Positions 1 through 10,515 of a stretch of DNA of 64,000 bases are shown here, one piece after another. Positions within the stretch are counted from its first letter, which is position 1. The number at the start of each line of letters is the position of its first letter. Both the position numbers and the translations under genes were made by a program. Below the pieces are notes generated by a model. The model searched no databases. It saw only the letters and a program-made list of their open reading frames with translations, and was not told where the DNA came from. The stretch is from an uncultured Clostridia bacterium. GTDB taxonomy: Bacteria > Bacillota > Clostridia > Christensenellales > Borkfalkiaceae. The DNA lies in contig CANRAD010000011.1 of the NCBI GenBank assembly GCA_947628505.1, positions 1 through 64,000 of the forward strand, given 5' to 3'.

Positions 1-1741
1 GCACGACAAACTCGCCCGAAAAAACTCCTTCCGATATCTGCTTGCGCTCGTATACCGGCCGCACGCCGGCGGCGAGGAGCGCTTCCGTCTCTCTGCGGTT
101 GTCCTCGTCGGCAAACCAGCCCACAATCGCTTTCGCGGTTATTTCGCCTATATTCTCCATTTCCACGAGGTGTTCCTCGGTAGCGTTCATAACGCCTTCG
201 AGGCTCTTGTACTCGCCCGCGAGGTCCGCCGCCGCGACTTTGCCGACGCCGTCCACTCCGAGAGCGAATATAAATCTTTCCAAAGAAATATTCTTGCTCT
301 TTTCTATTGCGCCGAGCACGTTGGATATCTTCTTGTCCTTGAAGCCTTCGAGTTTTCTAAGCTGTTCGGCAGTATACGAATAGAGTTCTGAACAATTGCG
401 CAAACCGAGTTCGTCATACATCTGCCCGGCCGTCATCTCCGAAAGACCTTCTATATCCATAGCTCCGCGCGAGGCGAAATGGGCAACTTTGCCCATCACC
501 CTCGGCCGGCAATATCTGTTCGGACAGAACAGATTGGCGCCTGTTTCGACTATGGGCGTGCCGCACGCGGGGCAAAATCCGGGCTTTTTTATCTCTTCCG
601 TTCCCTCGGTTTTTTCGACTTCGCCGAGAATTTCGGGAATGACTTCGTTGGAGCGGCGTATCAGAACTTTACTGCCCACTTTCACGCGTTTGCGCGTGAG
701 GTCGCCGTAGTTGTTCAACGTGGCTTTGCGCACCGTTGCGCCCGCAAGTTCCACCGGCTCGACTTCGGCGAGAGGAGTGAGTTTGCCCGTTCTGCCAACC
801 TGCCAGCGCACTTCCCTGACGGTGGTTACGCACTCCTCCGCCTCGAATTTATACGCTATCGCCCAGCGCGGGAATTTATCGGTGTAGCCTATGCCGTCCC
901 TCGCGGTTGCGTCGTTGAGCTTTATTACCGCTCCGTCCGTCAGAACGTCTATATGTTTGCGCTCCACCTCTATCTCTTCGACGGCGGCTATAACTTCCTC
1001 TTCGTCGGAGCAGACTTTCAGATACGGATAAACTTTGAAGCCCTGCTCTTTGAGAAAATCAAAATGCGCCGTCTGCGTGGGCAGACTGCCCTCGGACATA
1101 TAATTGACGTTGTAAAACAGAATTTCCGGGCCGCGTTCGGCCGTTGCGGAGGGATCGAGGTTTCTTATCGCGCCTGCCGCCGCGTTGCGCGCGTTTTTAA
1201 GCGGTTCCTTGGCGCGCTTGTTATAGTCTTCGAGCACGGAAAGGCGGATTATCGCCTCGCCCTGAACTTCGAGAACGCCCTTATAAGCTATCGCGAGCGG
1301 AAACGACTTTATCGTGAGACATTGAGCGGTTACGTCCTCGCCTTTTACTCCGTTGCCGCGCGTTGTCGCGCGCACGAACTTTCCGTTCTCGTAAGTAAGG
1401 CAGACGGTGAGACCGTCGTATTTGTATTCAACCGTGTAAGTCGGATTTTTTTCGGTCTTTTTTATGCGCGCAAAAAATGACGAAAGCTGTTCGTAAGTTA
1501 CCGCTTTATCCAACGAATAAAGTCTCGATATGTGTTCGTGCTCTCCGAACGCCTTTATGGGTTCGCCGCCCACTCTTCTCGTGGGGCTGTCGTCGTCAAC
1601 TCTGCCCGTGCTCTTTTCCAGAGCCGCGAGCTCGTCGTAGAGCTTATCGTATTCCCTGTCCGAAACGGACGGATTATCGAGAACGTAATATTCGTGCGCC
1701 CATATATTGAGCTGTTCTATGAGCTCTCTCATTCTGTCCAT
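1..1741 (-). CDS. ligA: NAD-dependent DNA ligase LigA, 3' part truncated by window edge
   Basis: Minus-strand frame from ATG at 1741 reads MDRMRELIEQLNIWAHEYYVLDNPSVSDREYDKLYDEL... with the adenylation motif EYKYDGLTV, a four-Cys zinc region (CPACGTPIV..CPNRYC) and HhH region; absent from the ORF track because it has no stop in the window. Confidence 0.95.
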   Translation of the reverse strand, partial: MDRMRELIEQLNIWAHEYYVLDNPSVSDREYDKLYDELAALEKSTGRVDDDSPTRRVGGEPIKAFGEHEHISRLYSLDKAVTYEQLSSFFARIKKTEKNPTYTVEYKYDGLTVCLTYENGKFVRATTRGNGVKGEDVTAQCLTIKSFPLAIAYKGVLEVQGEAIIRLSVLEDYNKRAKEPLKNARNAAAGAIRNLDPSATAERGPEILFYNVNYMSEGSLPTQTAHFDFLKEQGFKVYPYLKVCSDEEEVIAAVEEIEVERKHIDVLTDGAVIKLNDATARDGIGYTDKFPRWAIAYKFEAEECVTTVREVRWQVGRTGKLTPLAEVEPVELAGATVRKATLNNYGDLTRKRVKVGSKVLIRRSNEVIPEILGEVEKTEGTEEIKKPGFCPACGTPIVETGANLFCPNRYCRPRVMGKVAHFASRGAMDIEGLSEMTAGQMYDELGLRNCSELYSYTAEQLRKLEGFKDKKISNVLGAIEKSKNISLERFIFALGVDGVGKVAAADLAGEYKSLEGVMNATEEHLVEMENIGEITAKAIVGWFADEDNRRETEALLAAGVRPVYERKQISEGVFSGEFVV

Positions 1742-1742
1742 A

Positions 1743-3998
1743 TTATTCTATTATCTCCAAAGGCGCCAAGGAGGCCGAAAGTTCTATTATCCCCTTGCCT
1801 TCGAACGCCACGTTTATATTTTTGCCGTCATTCTTTACGGCTATTACCATTCCCTCGCCGAATTTTGCGTGTCTTACGCGCATTCCGACGGTATAATGCG
1901 CGGCGGAGGCCTCTTCCTTGCGCTTCGAAGAGCCGCCCCAGAAGGCCTTGAACGAACTCGTTGAAGTTTGCGGCGGCAAATCGCTTTCATAGCCTTCGTC
2001 CGAGGAATACACTGCGCGCGGACGGGAAGAATAAGAGCCGTAGCCGAAATCCCTGCCGGAAGTGAAACTTTCTTTCGATCCCACCCGCATATCCCGCACG
2101 CCGAGTTCGGACGACATTTCGAGCACAAAGCGCGACGGCCGCGTAAGCTCTCTGCGACCATATAAAAACCGTGATTTGGAACGCGTCAAATATATTCTGT
2201 TCTTCGCGCGGGTTATGGCGACGTACATAAGCCGCCGCTCCTCTTCCATATCCCTGCCGTCGTTTTCGGCGCGCGAGGAAGGCATAATGCCGTCTTCAAG
2301 CCCGCATACGAAAACCACGGGGAATTCAAGGCCTTTTACGGAATGAATGGTGGCGAGAGTTACGTAATCCTCGGCGTCCATTTCGTCGAGATCGGACGAG
2401 AGCGTTACGGAATTCAGATATTCGTCCAGCCCGGCGTCCGGATTGAGCCTTTGATAATCGTCGACCGAGGCGATAAACTCGTCGATATTGGCCAGCTTCG
2501 CGTCGCCCTCGTCGCTTCCGTCGTCGTATGCCGAACGGATATCCGAAAGGTTGACGGCGTCGCGGACGAGCTGAGCCACCGGGCTTTCGAGCGAAGAGAG
2601 TATCAGAGTATGTATCAAACCGGCAAAATCCTTTAATTTGTCCCTGGCGCCGCGCGTCAACGGAAGATTATCGGCATCGAGGGCGGCGTCATACAGCGAG
2701 AGGCCGTTCTCGCGGGCATACCCGTACATGGTTTCCAACGTCTTCGAGCCTATGCCCCTTCTCGGAACGTTTATTATTCTCTCGGCGGCCTCGTTGTCGA
2801 AGGGGTTGGAAATCAGCCTCAGATAGGCGAGGACGTCTTTAACTTCTTTGCGCTCGAAGAAACGGAATCCGCCGAAAACTTTATACGGTATGCCGTATTT
2901 GGTGAACTCCTGTTCGTATGAGCGGGTGAGGGCGTTTATGCGCATAAGCACGGCGAAATCGGAATACTTAGCCCCGGCGCGAACGGCTTCGGAAATCGTT
3001 CGGGCGGTGTACAGCGCTTCGTCCGCCTCTTCTTCCGCCTGAAAATATACGGGTTTCTCGCCGTCGGCCTTGTCCGTCCACAGCTTTTTGCCGCGGCGGG
3101 AAACGTTATGGCTTATAACCGCGTTCGCAAGGCCGAGAATAGATTTCGTGGAACGGTAGTTCCGTTCCAGCTTATACACTTTTGCGTCGGGGAAGTCGCT
3201 GTCGAACCTGAGAATATTTTCTATCTCCGCTCCGCGCCAGCCGTAGATGGATTGGTCGTCGTCGCCGACCGCGAAAAGATTGCCGTGCGCAGAGGCCAGC
3301 AGTTTGATTATATTGTACTGCACGGCGTTGGTATCCTGAAACTCGTCGACGAGTATATATCTGAACTTGTCCGAAAGATAGGAAAGCGCCTCTTTATCGC
3401 GCCTCAAAAGGCGGAGGGTTTCCAAGAGCAAATCGTCGAAATCGAGCGCGTTGTTGTCTTTGAGATGTTCGTTATACCGCGAATAAATGGCCTCGATATC
3501 GTCGATATCGCGTTCATAGCTGAATTTGGCGGCGTACTGATCGGGATCGAGCCCGAGCATTTTGGCGTTGCCTATATGATATTTCGCGGATTTTAAGAGT
3601 TTTTCGTCGTTGAAATCGAGCTCGCGAAACGCCTTTTTTATTATGTTGTTGCGCTCGGTTTCGCTGTATATCGAAAAGTTCGGTTTTATCCCGGCGCTGT
3701 CGGCAAACTCTCTTAAAATCTTAACGCACATGGAGTGTATCGTGCATATCCAGCGGCTCTCGCCCTCGCCGAGCATGGAGAAAAGCCGCTCTTTCATCTC
3801 GTTGGCCGCTTTGTTGGTAAAAGTTATGGCGAGTATCTGCGAAAGAGAGGCCTTGCCCTCGCTGAGAATATAGGCTATTCTCGTAGTGAGCACGCGTGTT
3901 TTGCCGCTGCCCGCGCCCGCAAGCACGAGCACGGCGCCCTCCGTGTCGGTTACCGGTTTAAGTTGTTCTTCGTTCAATGACGAAAGCAAATCGTCCAT
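1743..3998 (-). CDS. pcrA: UvrD/PcrA-type superfamily 1 DNA helicase
   Basis: AGAGSGKTRVLTTRIAYIL Walker A, VDEFQDTN, GDDDQSIYGWRGA, VAITRAKNRIYLT motifs. Confidence 0.95.
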   Translation of the reverse strand: MDDLLSSLNEEQLKPVTDTEGAVLVLAGAGSGKTRVLTTRIAYILSEGKASLSQILAITFTNKAANEMKERLFSMLGEGESRWICTIHSMCVKILREFADSAGIKPNFSIYSETERNNIIKKAFRELDFNDEKLLKSAKYHIGNAKMLGLDPDQYAAKFSYERDIDDIEAIYSRYNEHLKDNNALDFDDLLLETLRLLRRDKEALSYLSDKFRYILVDEFQDTNAVQYNIIKLLASAHGNLFAVGDDDQSIYGWRGAEIENILRFDSDFPDAKVYKLERNYRSTKSILGLANAVISHNVSRRGKKLWTDKADGEKPVYFQAEEEADEALYTARTISEAVRAGAKYSDFAVLMRINALTRSYEQEFTKYGIPYKVFGGFRFFERKEVKDVLAYLRLISNPFDNEAAERIINVPRRGIGSKTLETMYGYARENGLSLYDAALDADNLPLTRGARDKLKDFAGLIHTLILSSLESPVAQLVRDAVNLSDIRSAYDDGSDEGDAKLANIDEFIASVDDYQRLNPDAGLDEYLNSVTLSSDLDEMDAEDYVTLATIHSVKGLEFPVVFVCGLEDGIMPSSRAENDGRDMEEERRLMYVAITRAKNRIYLTRSKSRFLYGRRELTRPSRFVLEMSSELGVRDMRVGSKESFTSGRDFGYGSYSSRPRAVYSSDEGYESDLPPQTSTSSFKAFWGGSSKRKEEASAAHYTVGMRVRHAKFGEGMVIAVKNDGKNINVAFEGKGIIELSASLAPLEIIE

Positions 3999-4059
3999 AT
4001 TTCAATTATATCACAACGTCTTTCAAAACTCAATAAAATACGCCCCGAAAGGACATCTT

Positions 4060-4097
4060 TAAAGGCGCCTTTGCGCAAAACGCAAAGGCGCCTTTGA
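4060..4097 (-). terminator. Strong hairpin after the 4104-4508 gene
   Basis: aaaggcgcctttgcg-caaaa-cgcaaaggcgccttt inverted repeat just downstream of the minus-strand stop. Confidence 0.6.
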
Positions 4098-4103
4098 AAG
4101 TTT

Positions 4104-4508
4104 TCACGGCTTTCTGGTTTTATCGGAAGCGTATGGTCCGAGTTCTTTTTCCTTTCGGTATCTCGCGAGCGCGGCAAGATACCTGTTTGACAAATCGAGG
4201 GTGTAGCGCTGTTTTTCTTCATAGCCGAGGGTTTCGTAATACTCCCTGTCGGTCAGTCTGCCGATAGCGTCGGAAACTTCTCCCTCGCTGTCGAGAATTT
4301 CTTTGACGCGCAGATAAAACGCGTCCTCCTTTTCGCCGCGGATGGCGCTCTTCACTTTGCCTTTCATGGAGGACTTTACCTTTATTTCACTCACGCCGCG
4401 GTTTTTTGCCTCTGCGGCGTTTCTTTCGAAATCCTTCTTGCAATCCGCCCAGAAATCGGATTTCAAACGTTTTTTGGCGGCGCGCGCCATCTCTTTGAGA
4501 TCGTCCAT
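4104..4508 (-). CDS. Hypothetical charged protein (134 aa)
   Basis: Intact ORF in a minus-strand gene series; no family recognised. Confidence 0.65.
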   Translation of the reverse strand: MDDLKEMARAAKKRLKSDFWADCKKDFERNAAEAKNRGVSEIKVKSSMKGKVKSAIRGEKEDAFYLRVKEILDSEGEVSDAIGRLTDREYYETLGYEEKQRYTLDLSNRYLAALARYRKEKELGPYASDKTRKP

Positions 4509-4547
4509 ATATTCCTCGCATTTCGACTTTAATCGACTTATTTTACA

Positions 4548-4584
4548 ATGAAAAAAGCCCGTTGCGCTTTTCTATGCGCAACGA
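4548..4584 (-). terminator. Rho-independent terminator of rpsU
   Basis: Minus strand CGTTGCGCATAGAAAAGCGCAACG followed by GGCTTTTTTC, directly after the rpsU stop. Confidence 0.75.
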
Positions 4585-4593
4585 ACTTTCCGA

Positions 4594-4770
4594 TCAGTTC
4601 TTATTTCTCTTTCTTGCCGCTTCGGCCTTTTTGCGACGCTTTACGGAAGGGCTTTCGTAAAATTCTTTTTTACGCAAGTCGCCTATTATGCCGTCTCTCG
4701 AACACTTTCTTTTAAATCTTCTCAAAGCGCTTTCGACCGACTCGTTTTCACCGACTTTTATAGTGGACAT
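4594..4770 (-). CDS. rpsU: 30S ribosomal protein S21
   Basis: [61 protein letters not shown] at 4770 preceded by GGAGGGTTGAAG, so the ORF-track start at 4836 is too far upstream. Confidence 0.95.
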   Translation of the reverse strand: MSTIKVGENESVESALRRFKRKCSRDGIIGDLRKKEFYESPSVKRRKKAEAARKRNKN

Positions 4771-4923
4771 CTTCAACCCTCCTTCGCCTCGGCAGTTATT
4801 TGCGCACCTTTCCGGAACGCTTTTAAAGTATACCAAAGCACGCCTTTAACTGTCAATTGTTTTTCGAGGAAGATTTCAAATTTTATAAAGAGTTTTTTTG
4901 AAACTGCGGTCCGGGAAAATCTA

Positions 4924-5961
4924 TTAGGAGCCGAGAGGTATCTGCGCGCGGGCGGTTATGTCGAGCGGGGCAAAATTGCCAGCGAAATATTGCGTTAAAC
5001 CCTCCGCGGCTATCATCGCGGCGTTGTCGGTGCAATACTTCTTTTCTGGAAGCACGCACTTCAAGCCGGCCATATCGCAAGCCGATTTTAAGGACGAACG
5101 CAAATAGCCGTTCGCGACGACTCCTCCGCCGGCCGTAACGACGCCCACGCCGAGGCGTTTGGCGCTTTCGACCGTCTTATTTACGAGCATATCTATTGCG
5201 GCGTGCTGGAAAGAACACGCGATATCGGCGCGGGATATGTTTTCGCCGCGCTGTTCGGCGTTGTGCAGAACGTTTATAACCGCCGTTTTCAAACCGCTGT
5301 AAGAAAACCGCATGCTCGTTGAGTTCTTAACGTATGCCGACGGCAAAGCTATGCAATTTCTGCCCTCTGCCGCGAGCCTTTCGACGTTCGCCCCGCCGGG
5401 ATAGGAAAGTCCGAGCACGCGCGCGACTTTGTCGAACGCTTCGCCGGCCGCGTCGTCGGACGTGCCGCCGAGCACTTCGTATTCGTAAAGCGACTTCGTA
5501 TGCAATACGGCCGTGTGCCCGCCCGACGCGAGCAAAGTTACGAAGGGCGGCTCTATATCCTCGTCTTCGAGATATGCCGCGGCGAGATGTCCCCTTATGT
5601 GGTTTACGGCGATAAGCGGGATATTGAGGGAATAGGCGAGCCCCTTTGCGAACGAAAGTCCCACAAGGAGGGCGCCTATCAGCCCCGCGCCGTAAGTCGC
5701 GGCGACGGCGTCAAGCTCTTTCAGCCGTACCCCCGCCGATTTCAAAGCGCGGAAAACCACCTCGTCGACCGCGTCCGCATGCGCGCGGCTGGCTATTTCC
5801 GGAACCACTCCGCCGTATTTCGACTGTTCGGCGGCGGAGGAAATTATTTCGGAAGAGAGCAGCTTTCTTCCGCAGATAACGGCCGCGGCGGTTTCGTCGC
5901 AGCTCGATTCTATTCCCAAAATTAAGGGCGATGATTTTATTTTGACGTCGGGATTGTACAT
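4924..5961 (-). CDS. tsaD: tRNA N6-adenosine threonylcarbamoyltransferase TsaD
   Basis: LILGIESSCDETAAAVI, AVNHIRGHLAAAYL, LLASGGHTAV, SYSGLKTAV motifs. Confidence 0.97.
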   Translation of the reverse strand: MYNPDVKIKSSPLILGIESSCDETAAAVICGRKLLSSEIISSAAEQSKYGGVVPEIASRAHADAVDEVVFRALKSAGVRLKELDAVAATYGAGLIGALLVGLSFAKGLAYSLNIPLIAVNHIRGHLAAAYLEDEDIEPPFVTLLASGGHTAVLHTKSLYEYEVLGGTSDDAAGEAFDKVARVLGLSYPGGANVERLAAEGRNCIALPSAYVKNSTSMRFSYSGLKTAVINVLHNAEQRGENISRADIACSFQHAAIDMLVNKTVESAKRLGVGVVTAGGGVVANGYLRSSLKSACDMAGLKCVLPEKKYCTDNAAMIAAEGLTQYFAGNFAPLDITARAQIPLGS

Positions 5962-6016
5962 ATTCGATAATGCGGAATTCTCTTCAATCGGGCATATAAC
6001 CCGCCTTAAAACGCAA

Positions 6017-6050
6017 AACGCCGGAATGCGAAATCGCGCTATTCCGGCCG
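6017..6050 (-). terminator. Hairpin after prfB
   Basis: gccggaatgcgaaatcgcgctattccggc imperfect inverted repeat, then T-rich on the minus strand. Confidence 0.55.
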
Positions 6051-6055
6051 TTATG

Positions 6056-7156
6056 TTATACAGTCTTCTTCAAATAGTCTATTATAAAGCCCTGTATGTC
6101 TCCGTCCATAACCGCCTGAACGTTTGTGTTTTCATAGCCCGTGCGGTGGTCTTTGACGAGGGTGTAAGGGCAGAAAACATACGAGCGTATCTGACTGCCC
6201 CACTCTATCTTTTTTATTTCGCCTTTGAGCTCGGCGTCGGAAGCCTCGCGCTCCGCTATCTGCCTTTCGACGAGTTTGGCGCGGAGATATTCGAAAGCCA
6301 TTGCCTTGTTCTGCAATTGACTGCGCTCGTTCTGGCACGTTACAACTATCCCCGTGGGGAAATGGGTTATTCTTATCGCCGTCTCGGTTTTGTTGACTTT
6401 CTGTCCGCCCGCGCCCGAAGAGCGGTATACGTCTATTCTTATGTCCTCGTCGCGTATTTCGACTTCGTTTTCATCCTCTATTTCGGGCATAACTTCCAGA
6501 GAGGCGAAAGACGTGTGGCGGCGTTTGTTCGCGTCGAAAGGAGAGATGCGAACAAGTCTGTGCACGCCTTTTTCGGCTTTCAAAAAGCCGTATGCGTTTT
6601 CGCCGTCGACTTTGAACGACACGCTCTTCAACCCCGCCTCGTCGCCGTCCTCGAAATCGAGTTCGGTTACCTTGAAGCCCTGCTGTTCGCAATAGCGGCA
6701 GTACATTCTGTAAAGCATCTGCGTCCAATCGCAGGCCTCCGTTCCTCCCGCGCCGGCATGAAGATTCAAAATCGCGTTGTTGGAATCGTACTTGCCGCGG
6801 AGAAGAGCGCGGATACGCATCTCCTCGATATCGGTTTCGGCGGCGGCTATCATGACGTCGAGCTCGGGAATAAGGCTCTCGTCGTCGGCCTCTTCGATGA
6901 GGTCGACGAAAGCGTTTGCGTCGGCAAGGGCGGATTCGCCCTTTTTATAACTCGAAATTTTGCTCTCCACGGAGGATATCTCGCGGGCGATTTTTTTGGA
7001 TTTCTCCAAATCCTGCCAAACTTCGGGCTGTTCCTGTTCCTCTTTGAGCGCGGAAAGGCGCTTCCCCAAATTATCGACGTCGAGGGCGTATTTTGCTTCC
7101 GAAAGAGTGTCGGCAAGCGTTTTCAATCTCAATCTGTAATCGTCAGCTTTAAACAT
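6056..7156 (-). CDS. prfB: Peptide chain release factor 2
   Basis: GGQKVNKTETAIRITHFPTGIVVTCQNERSQ (GGQ) and SPF codon-recognition tripeptide in LVRISPFDANKRRHTSF; continuous frame. Confidence 0.96.
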   Translation of the reverse strand: MFKADDYRLRLKTLADTLSEAKYALDVDNLGKRLSALKEEQEQPEVWQDLEKSKKIAREISSVESKISSYKKGESALADANAFVDLIEEADDESLIPELDVMIAAAETDIEEMRIRALLRGKYDSNNAILNLHAGAGGTEACDWTQMLYRMYCRYCEQQGFKVTELDFEDGDEAGLKSVSFKVDGENAYGFLKAEKGVHRLVRISPFDANKRRHTSFASLEVMPEIEDENEVEIRDEDIRIDVYRSSGAGGQKVNKTETAIRITHFPTGIVVTCQNERSQLQNKAMAFEYLRAKLVERQIAEREASDAELKGEIKKIEWGSQIRSYVFCPYTLVKDHRTGYENTNVQAVMDGDIQGFIIDYLKKTV

Positions 7157-7228
7157 ATGACCTTTATGTGCTTTTCGGCGCCGTGAATTTTATTGCGCAC
7201 TCCGCTCCCGGCGCCGCGGCGCGGAATT

Positions 7229-10200
7229 TTATTTATGGTCTTTCCAATAGCAGCAATCCTTATACTTCTTTCCGCTTCCGCAGGGGCAAGGATCGTTTCT
7301 GCCTATTTTGGCGGCCTTGGGAGTTACGCGCGGGAGCTGTTTCCCGCCTATATTCGCGGCGAGATCTCTGGGCGGCTCCGGTCTTTCGCCTATCAAGGGA
7401 GATACTCCGGCGTTCGCATAAGGAGCGCCTACTCCGCGGGGAGACGACGGCGCGGAAGGAGCAGCGTGCGCATCCGTCGGCGCGGAGGGCGACGGGGCAG
7501 AGGCGTTCTCTTCGGCCTCTTTTCTCCTCTGCTCCATTATCTTGCGGGTACGGTCGAGGACGGCGGAGTTCATCGGCGATATCTCTTCCGGAGGCGCGGG
7601 AATGGTTTTTACCGCTACGGGACGGCTCGAAGGCACGCGGACTATGCGGCCTTTCAATAGCCTTGAAATGGTTACCGTCTGAACCCTTTCTATCATCTCC
7701 TCGAACATCTCGTAGCCCTCCTGCTTATAGGAGATTACGGGATCCTGCTGAGCGTAGCCGCGCAGACCTATGCCCTTTCTGAGCTGGTCCATGGCGTCGA
7801 TATGGTCTATCCAATTCCTGTCGACGCTTCTTAAAAGCTCGTTGCGCTCTATCTGATGATAATCGACCTGACCTTGCGTCATTTCGGAGATGTTCTCAAT
7901 TTTCTGCTCGTAAGCCTTGGTTACTTCTTTGCCGATTTTCTTTATCGCGTGCTCGTAATCCCATTTTTCGAGCATTTCGCGGGTTATGACGAAGGTGCAC
8001 TCTTCGGGATAAACTTTACGGGCGAGGGCTTCGTTGAGCGCGTCCTCATCCCACTTTTCGGGCATTTCCTCGGTGTTCACCGTTTCGCCGACGACCTTTG
8101 CAACGTAATCGGGAATATATTTGAGCATCTGCTCGTGAACGTCCTCGCCGCGAAGCACTTTCATGCGCTCGCCGTAAATGGTCTTGCGCTGTTCGTTCAT
8201 AACTTCGTCGTATTGGAGGGTGTTCTTTCTTATGCCGAAGTTTCTGCCCTCTATGGCTTTCTGCGCGTTCTCTATCGCGTGCGTCAGAAGTTTGGATTGC
8301 AGACACTGGTCTTCGTCTATTTTAAAGGCTTCGTAGAGTTTTTTCATCCGCTCGCCGCCGAATCTCTTGGCAAGGTCGTCTTCAAGCGATATGAAAAATA
8401 CGGAATCGCCCGGATCGCCCTGTCTGCCCGAACGGCCGCGAAGCTGGTTGTCTATACGGCGGCTCTCGTGTCTCTCGGTGCCGAGTATGCACAGCCCGCC
8501 GGCCTCGATTACCTGCTGTTTCTCCGCGTCGGTCTCTTTTTTGTATCCGTCGTAAAGCTCGGCGTATCTTGCGCGGGCGGCTGTCTCCTCTTCGTTGAAT
8601 TCCCTGTCCGCATACGAAACGGCGACCTCTATCATTTCGTGGTCGTAGCCCTCTTCGCGCATGCGCTTTTTTGCAAGATATTCCGGATTGCCGCCGAGCA
8701 GAATATCGGTGCCGCGGCCGGCCATATTTGTCGCTATGGTTACGGAATTCAATCTGCCCGCCTGAGCTACTATCTCCGCCTCGCGTTCGTGGTTTTTGGC
8801 GTTGAGAATGTTGTGTTTTATGCCGTTGCGCCTCAGAAGCCTCGATATCTCCTCGGATTTATCGACGGTTACAGTACCTATAAGCACGGGCTGACCTTTG
8901 GAGTGGCGTTCGACGACTTCGTTTACTATCGCCTTCTTTTTGCCCTCTACCGTCGAATAAATCATATCGGGAGCGTCTGTTCTGCGCACGGGCTTGTTTG
9001 TGGGAATGGGGACTACGTCGAGCGAATAAATCGTTCTGAATTCGTCCTCTTCCGTCATTGCCGTACCCGTCATTCCGGAGAGCTTTTTATAGAGCCTGAA
9101 ATAGTTCTGGAAAGTTACGGTTGCATGGGTTTTGTTCTCTTCTCTTATCTTTACGTGTTCCTTGGCCTCTATTGCCTGATGCAAGCCGTCGGAATATCTT
9201 CTGCCTATGAGAATACGTCCCGTAAATTCGTCGACGATCTGTACTTCCCCGTCTGCGGAGATGATATATTCCTCGCCGTTGTGAAACAGTTCGTGCGCTT
9301 TCAGAGCCTGCTGTATATGGTGGTTCAAATCTGCGTTTTCAATATCCGCGAGGTTCGAAACGCCGAAGAAACGCTCCGCCTTTTCCGCGCCTTTCTCGGT
9401 TATGGTAACCGATTTGTCCTTGCGGTCTATGATGTAGTCCCAATTCTCCATCTCCGCGAGCACTGCGGCAAGGCGTTCGTTCGCCTCGCGCTCTTTTTCG
9501 GAATATTCCTTTTTCTTGCGGGAAGGAATTTGCTTTTCGGCGTCCTTTTTGTCGTCGTCGAAGCCGCCCGAGAGCGTGCGCACAAACCTGTCCACGCGCT
9601 CGTAGAGCTCGCTGCTCTCGCCGCCGCGGCCGGAGATTATAAGGGGCGTCCTCGCCTCGTCTATCAATATGGAGTCAACCTCGTCTATGATGCAGAAATT
9701 CAAATCGCGCTGAACCATTGCGGGAATGGACGTTTTGAGATTGTCGCGCAGATAGTCGAAGCCGAGCTCGTTATTCGTCGCGTAAATTATATCGCACTGA
9801 TAGGCCTTTTGCTTATCCGTATCCTCCATGCCGGGAACGACAACGCCGACCGTAAGGCCCATGAATTTGTGGACCTTGCCCATCCACTCGGCGTCGCGCT
9901 TCGCAAGATAGTCGTTTACCGTTACTATGTGCACGCCCTTGCCCGTGAGCGCGTTCAGATATGCGGGAAGAGTGGAAACGAGCGTTTTGCCCTCGCCCGT
10001 CTTCATTTCGGCAATTCTGCCCTGATGGAGGCATATGCCGCCGATTATCTGGACGTGGAAATGTTTCATTTTGAGAACGCGCCAGCTCGCTTCCCTCAAA
10101 GCCGCGAACGCGTCGAACAGAATGTCGTCGAGAGTTTCTCCCGCGGCAAGTCTGTCCTTTAAAATTTTGGTCTGACCTTTGAGTTCCTCGTCGGTCATGG

Positions 10201-10303
10201 CCGCATATTTGGGTTCGAGATTCTCCACTTTCACGGCCATCTTATCGAGCTTTTTCAAAGCTCCGCGGCTGTCGGAGCCGAGAATAAATTTAACAAGTCC
10301 CAT
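7229..10303 (-). CDS. secA: Preprotein translocase ATPase SecA
   Basis: MKTGEGKTLVSTLPAYLNALTGKGVHIVTVNDYLAKRDAEWM, MAGRGTDILLGGN, C-terminal SEC-C motif CPCGSGKKYKDCC. Confidence 0.98.
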   Translation of the reverse strand: MGLVKFILGSDSRGALKKLDKMAVKVENLEPKYAAMTDEELKGQTKILKDRLAAGETLDDILFDAFAALREASWRVLKMKHFHVQIIGGICLHQGRIAEMKTGEGKTLVSTLPAYLNALTGKGVHIVTVNDYLAKRDAEWMGKVHKFMGLTVGVVVPGMEDTDKQKAYQCDIIYATNNELGFDYLRDNLKTSIPAMVQRDLNFCIIDEVDSILIDEARTPLIISGRGGESSELYERVDRFVRTLSGGFDDDKKDAEKQIPSRKKKEYSEKEREANERLAAVLAEMENWDYIIDRKDKSVTITEKGAEKAERFFGVSNLADIENADLNHHIQQALKAHELFHNGEEYIISADGEVQIVDEFTGRILIGRRYSDGLHQAIEAKEHVKIREENKTHATVTFQNYFRLYKKLSGMTGTAMTEEDEFRTIYSLDVVPIPTNKPVRRTDAPDMIYSTVEGKKKAIVNEVVERHSKGQPVLIGTVTVDKSEEISRLLRRNGIKHNILNAKNHEREAEIVAQAGRLNSVTIATNMAGRGTDILLGGNPEYLAKKRMREEGYDHEMIEVAVSYADREFNEEETAARARYAELYDGYKKETDAEKQQVIEAGGLCILGTERHESRRIDNQLRGRSGRQGDPGDSVFFISLEDDLAKRFGGERMKKLYEAFKIDEDQCLQSKLLTHAIENAQKAIEGRNFGIRKNTLQYDEVMNEQRKTIYGERMKVLRGEDVHEQMLKYIPDYVAKVVGETVNTEEMPEKWDEDALNEALARKVYPEECTFVITREMLEKWDYEHAIKKIGKEVTKAYEQKIENISEMTQGQVDYHQIERNELLRSVDRNWIDHIDAMDQLRKGIGLRGYAQQDPVISYKQEGYEMFEEMIERVQTVTISRLLKGRIVRVPSSRPVAVKTIPAPPEEISPMNSAVLDRTRKIMEQRRKEAEENASAPSPSAPTDAHAAPSAPSSPRGVGAPYANAGVSPLIGERPEPPRDLAANIGGKQLPRVTPKAAKIGRNDPCPCGSGKKYKDCCYWKDHK

Positions 10304-10470
10304 AAAATCTCCTTAATGAGCGAACAACAGGCGCCGAAATTATGCCGAAAGCGCGCCCGTATAAGTTATATATAAACAAATTATATAGTGCTTCAAGCAT
10401 AATTGTACAATATTTAGCCGAATAAGTAAAATTGTTTTTTGAATATTTTCGGGTTTTTTTGTAAAAATAA

Positions 10471-10502
10471 GGCCGCGGAGAACATTTTGTTCTCCGCGGC
10501 GC
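10471..10502 (-). terminator. Rho-independent terminator of adenine deaminase
   Basis: gccgcggagaacattttgttctccgcggc inverted repeat; minus strand then runs TTATTTTTAC. Confidence 0.75.
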
Positions 10503-10515
10503 ATAAGTCCGGGCT

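Noticed and set aside
479-1480. 333-aa plus-strand ORF
   Set aside because: Antisense to ligA, whose real frame is missing from the track only because it leaves the window
5942-7186. 414-aa plus-strand ORF
   Set aside because: Antisense to prfB
7856-10162. 768-aa plus-strand ORF opposite secA
   Set aside because: Antisense shadow of secA; the sense gene has clear SecA motifs and the antisense product looks like no protein
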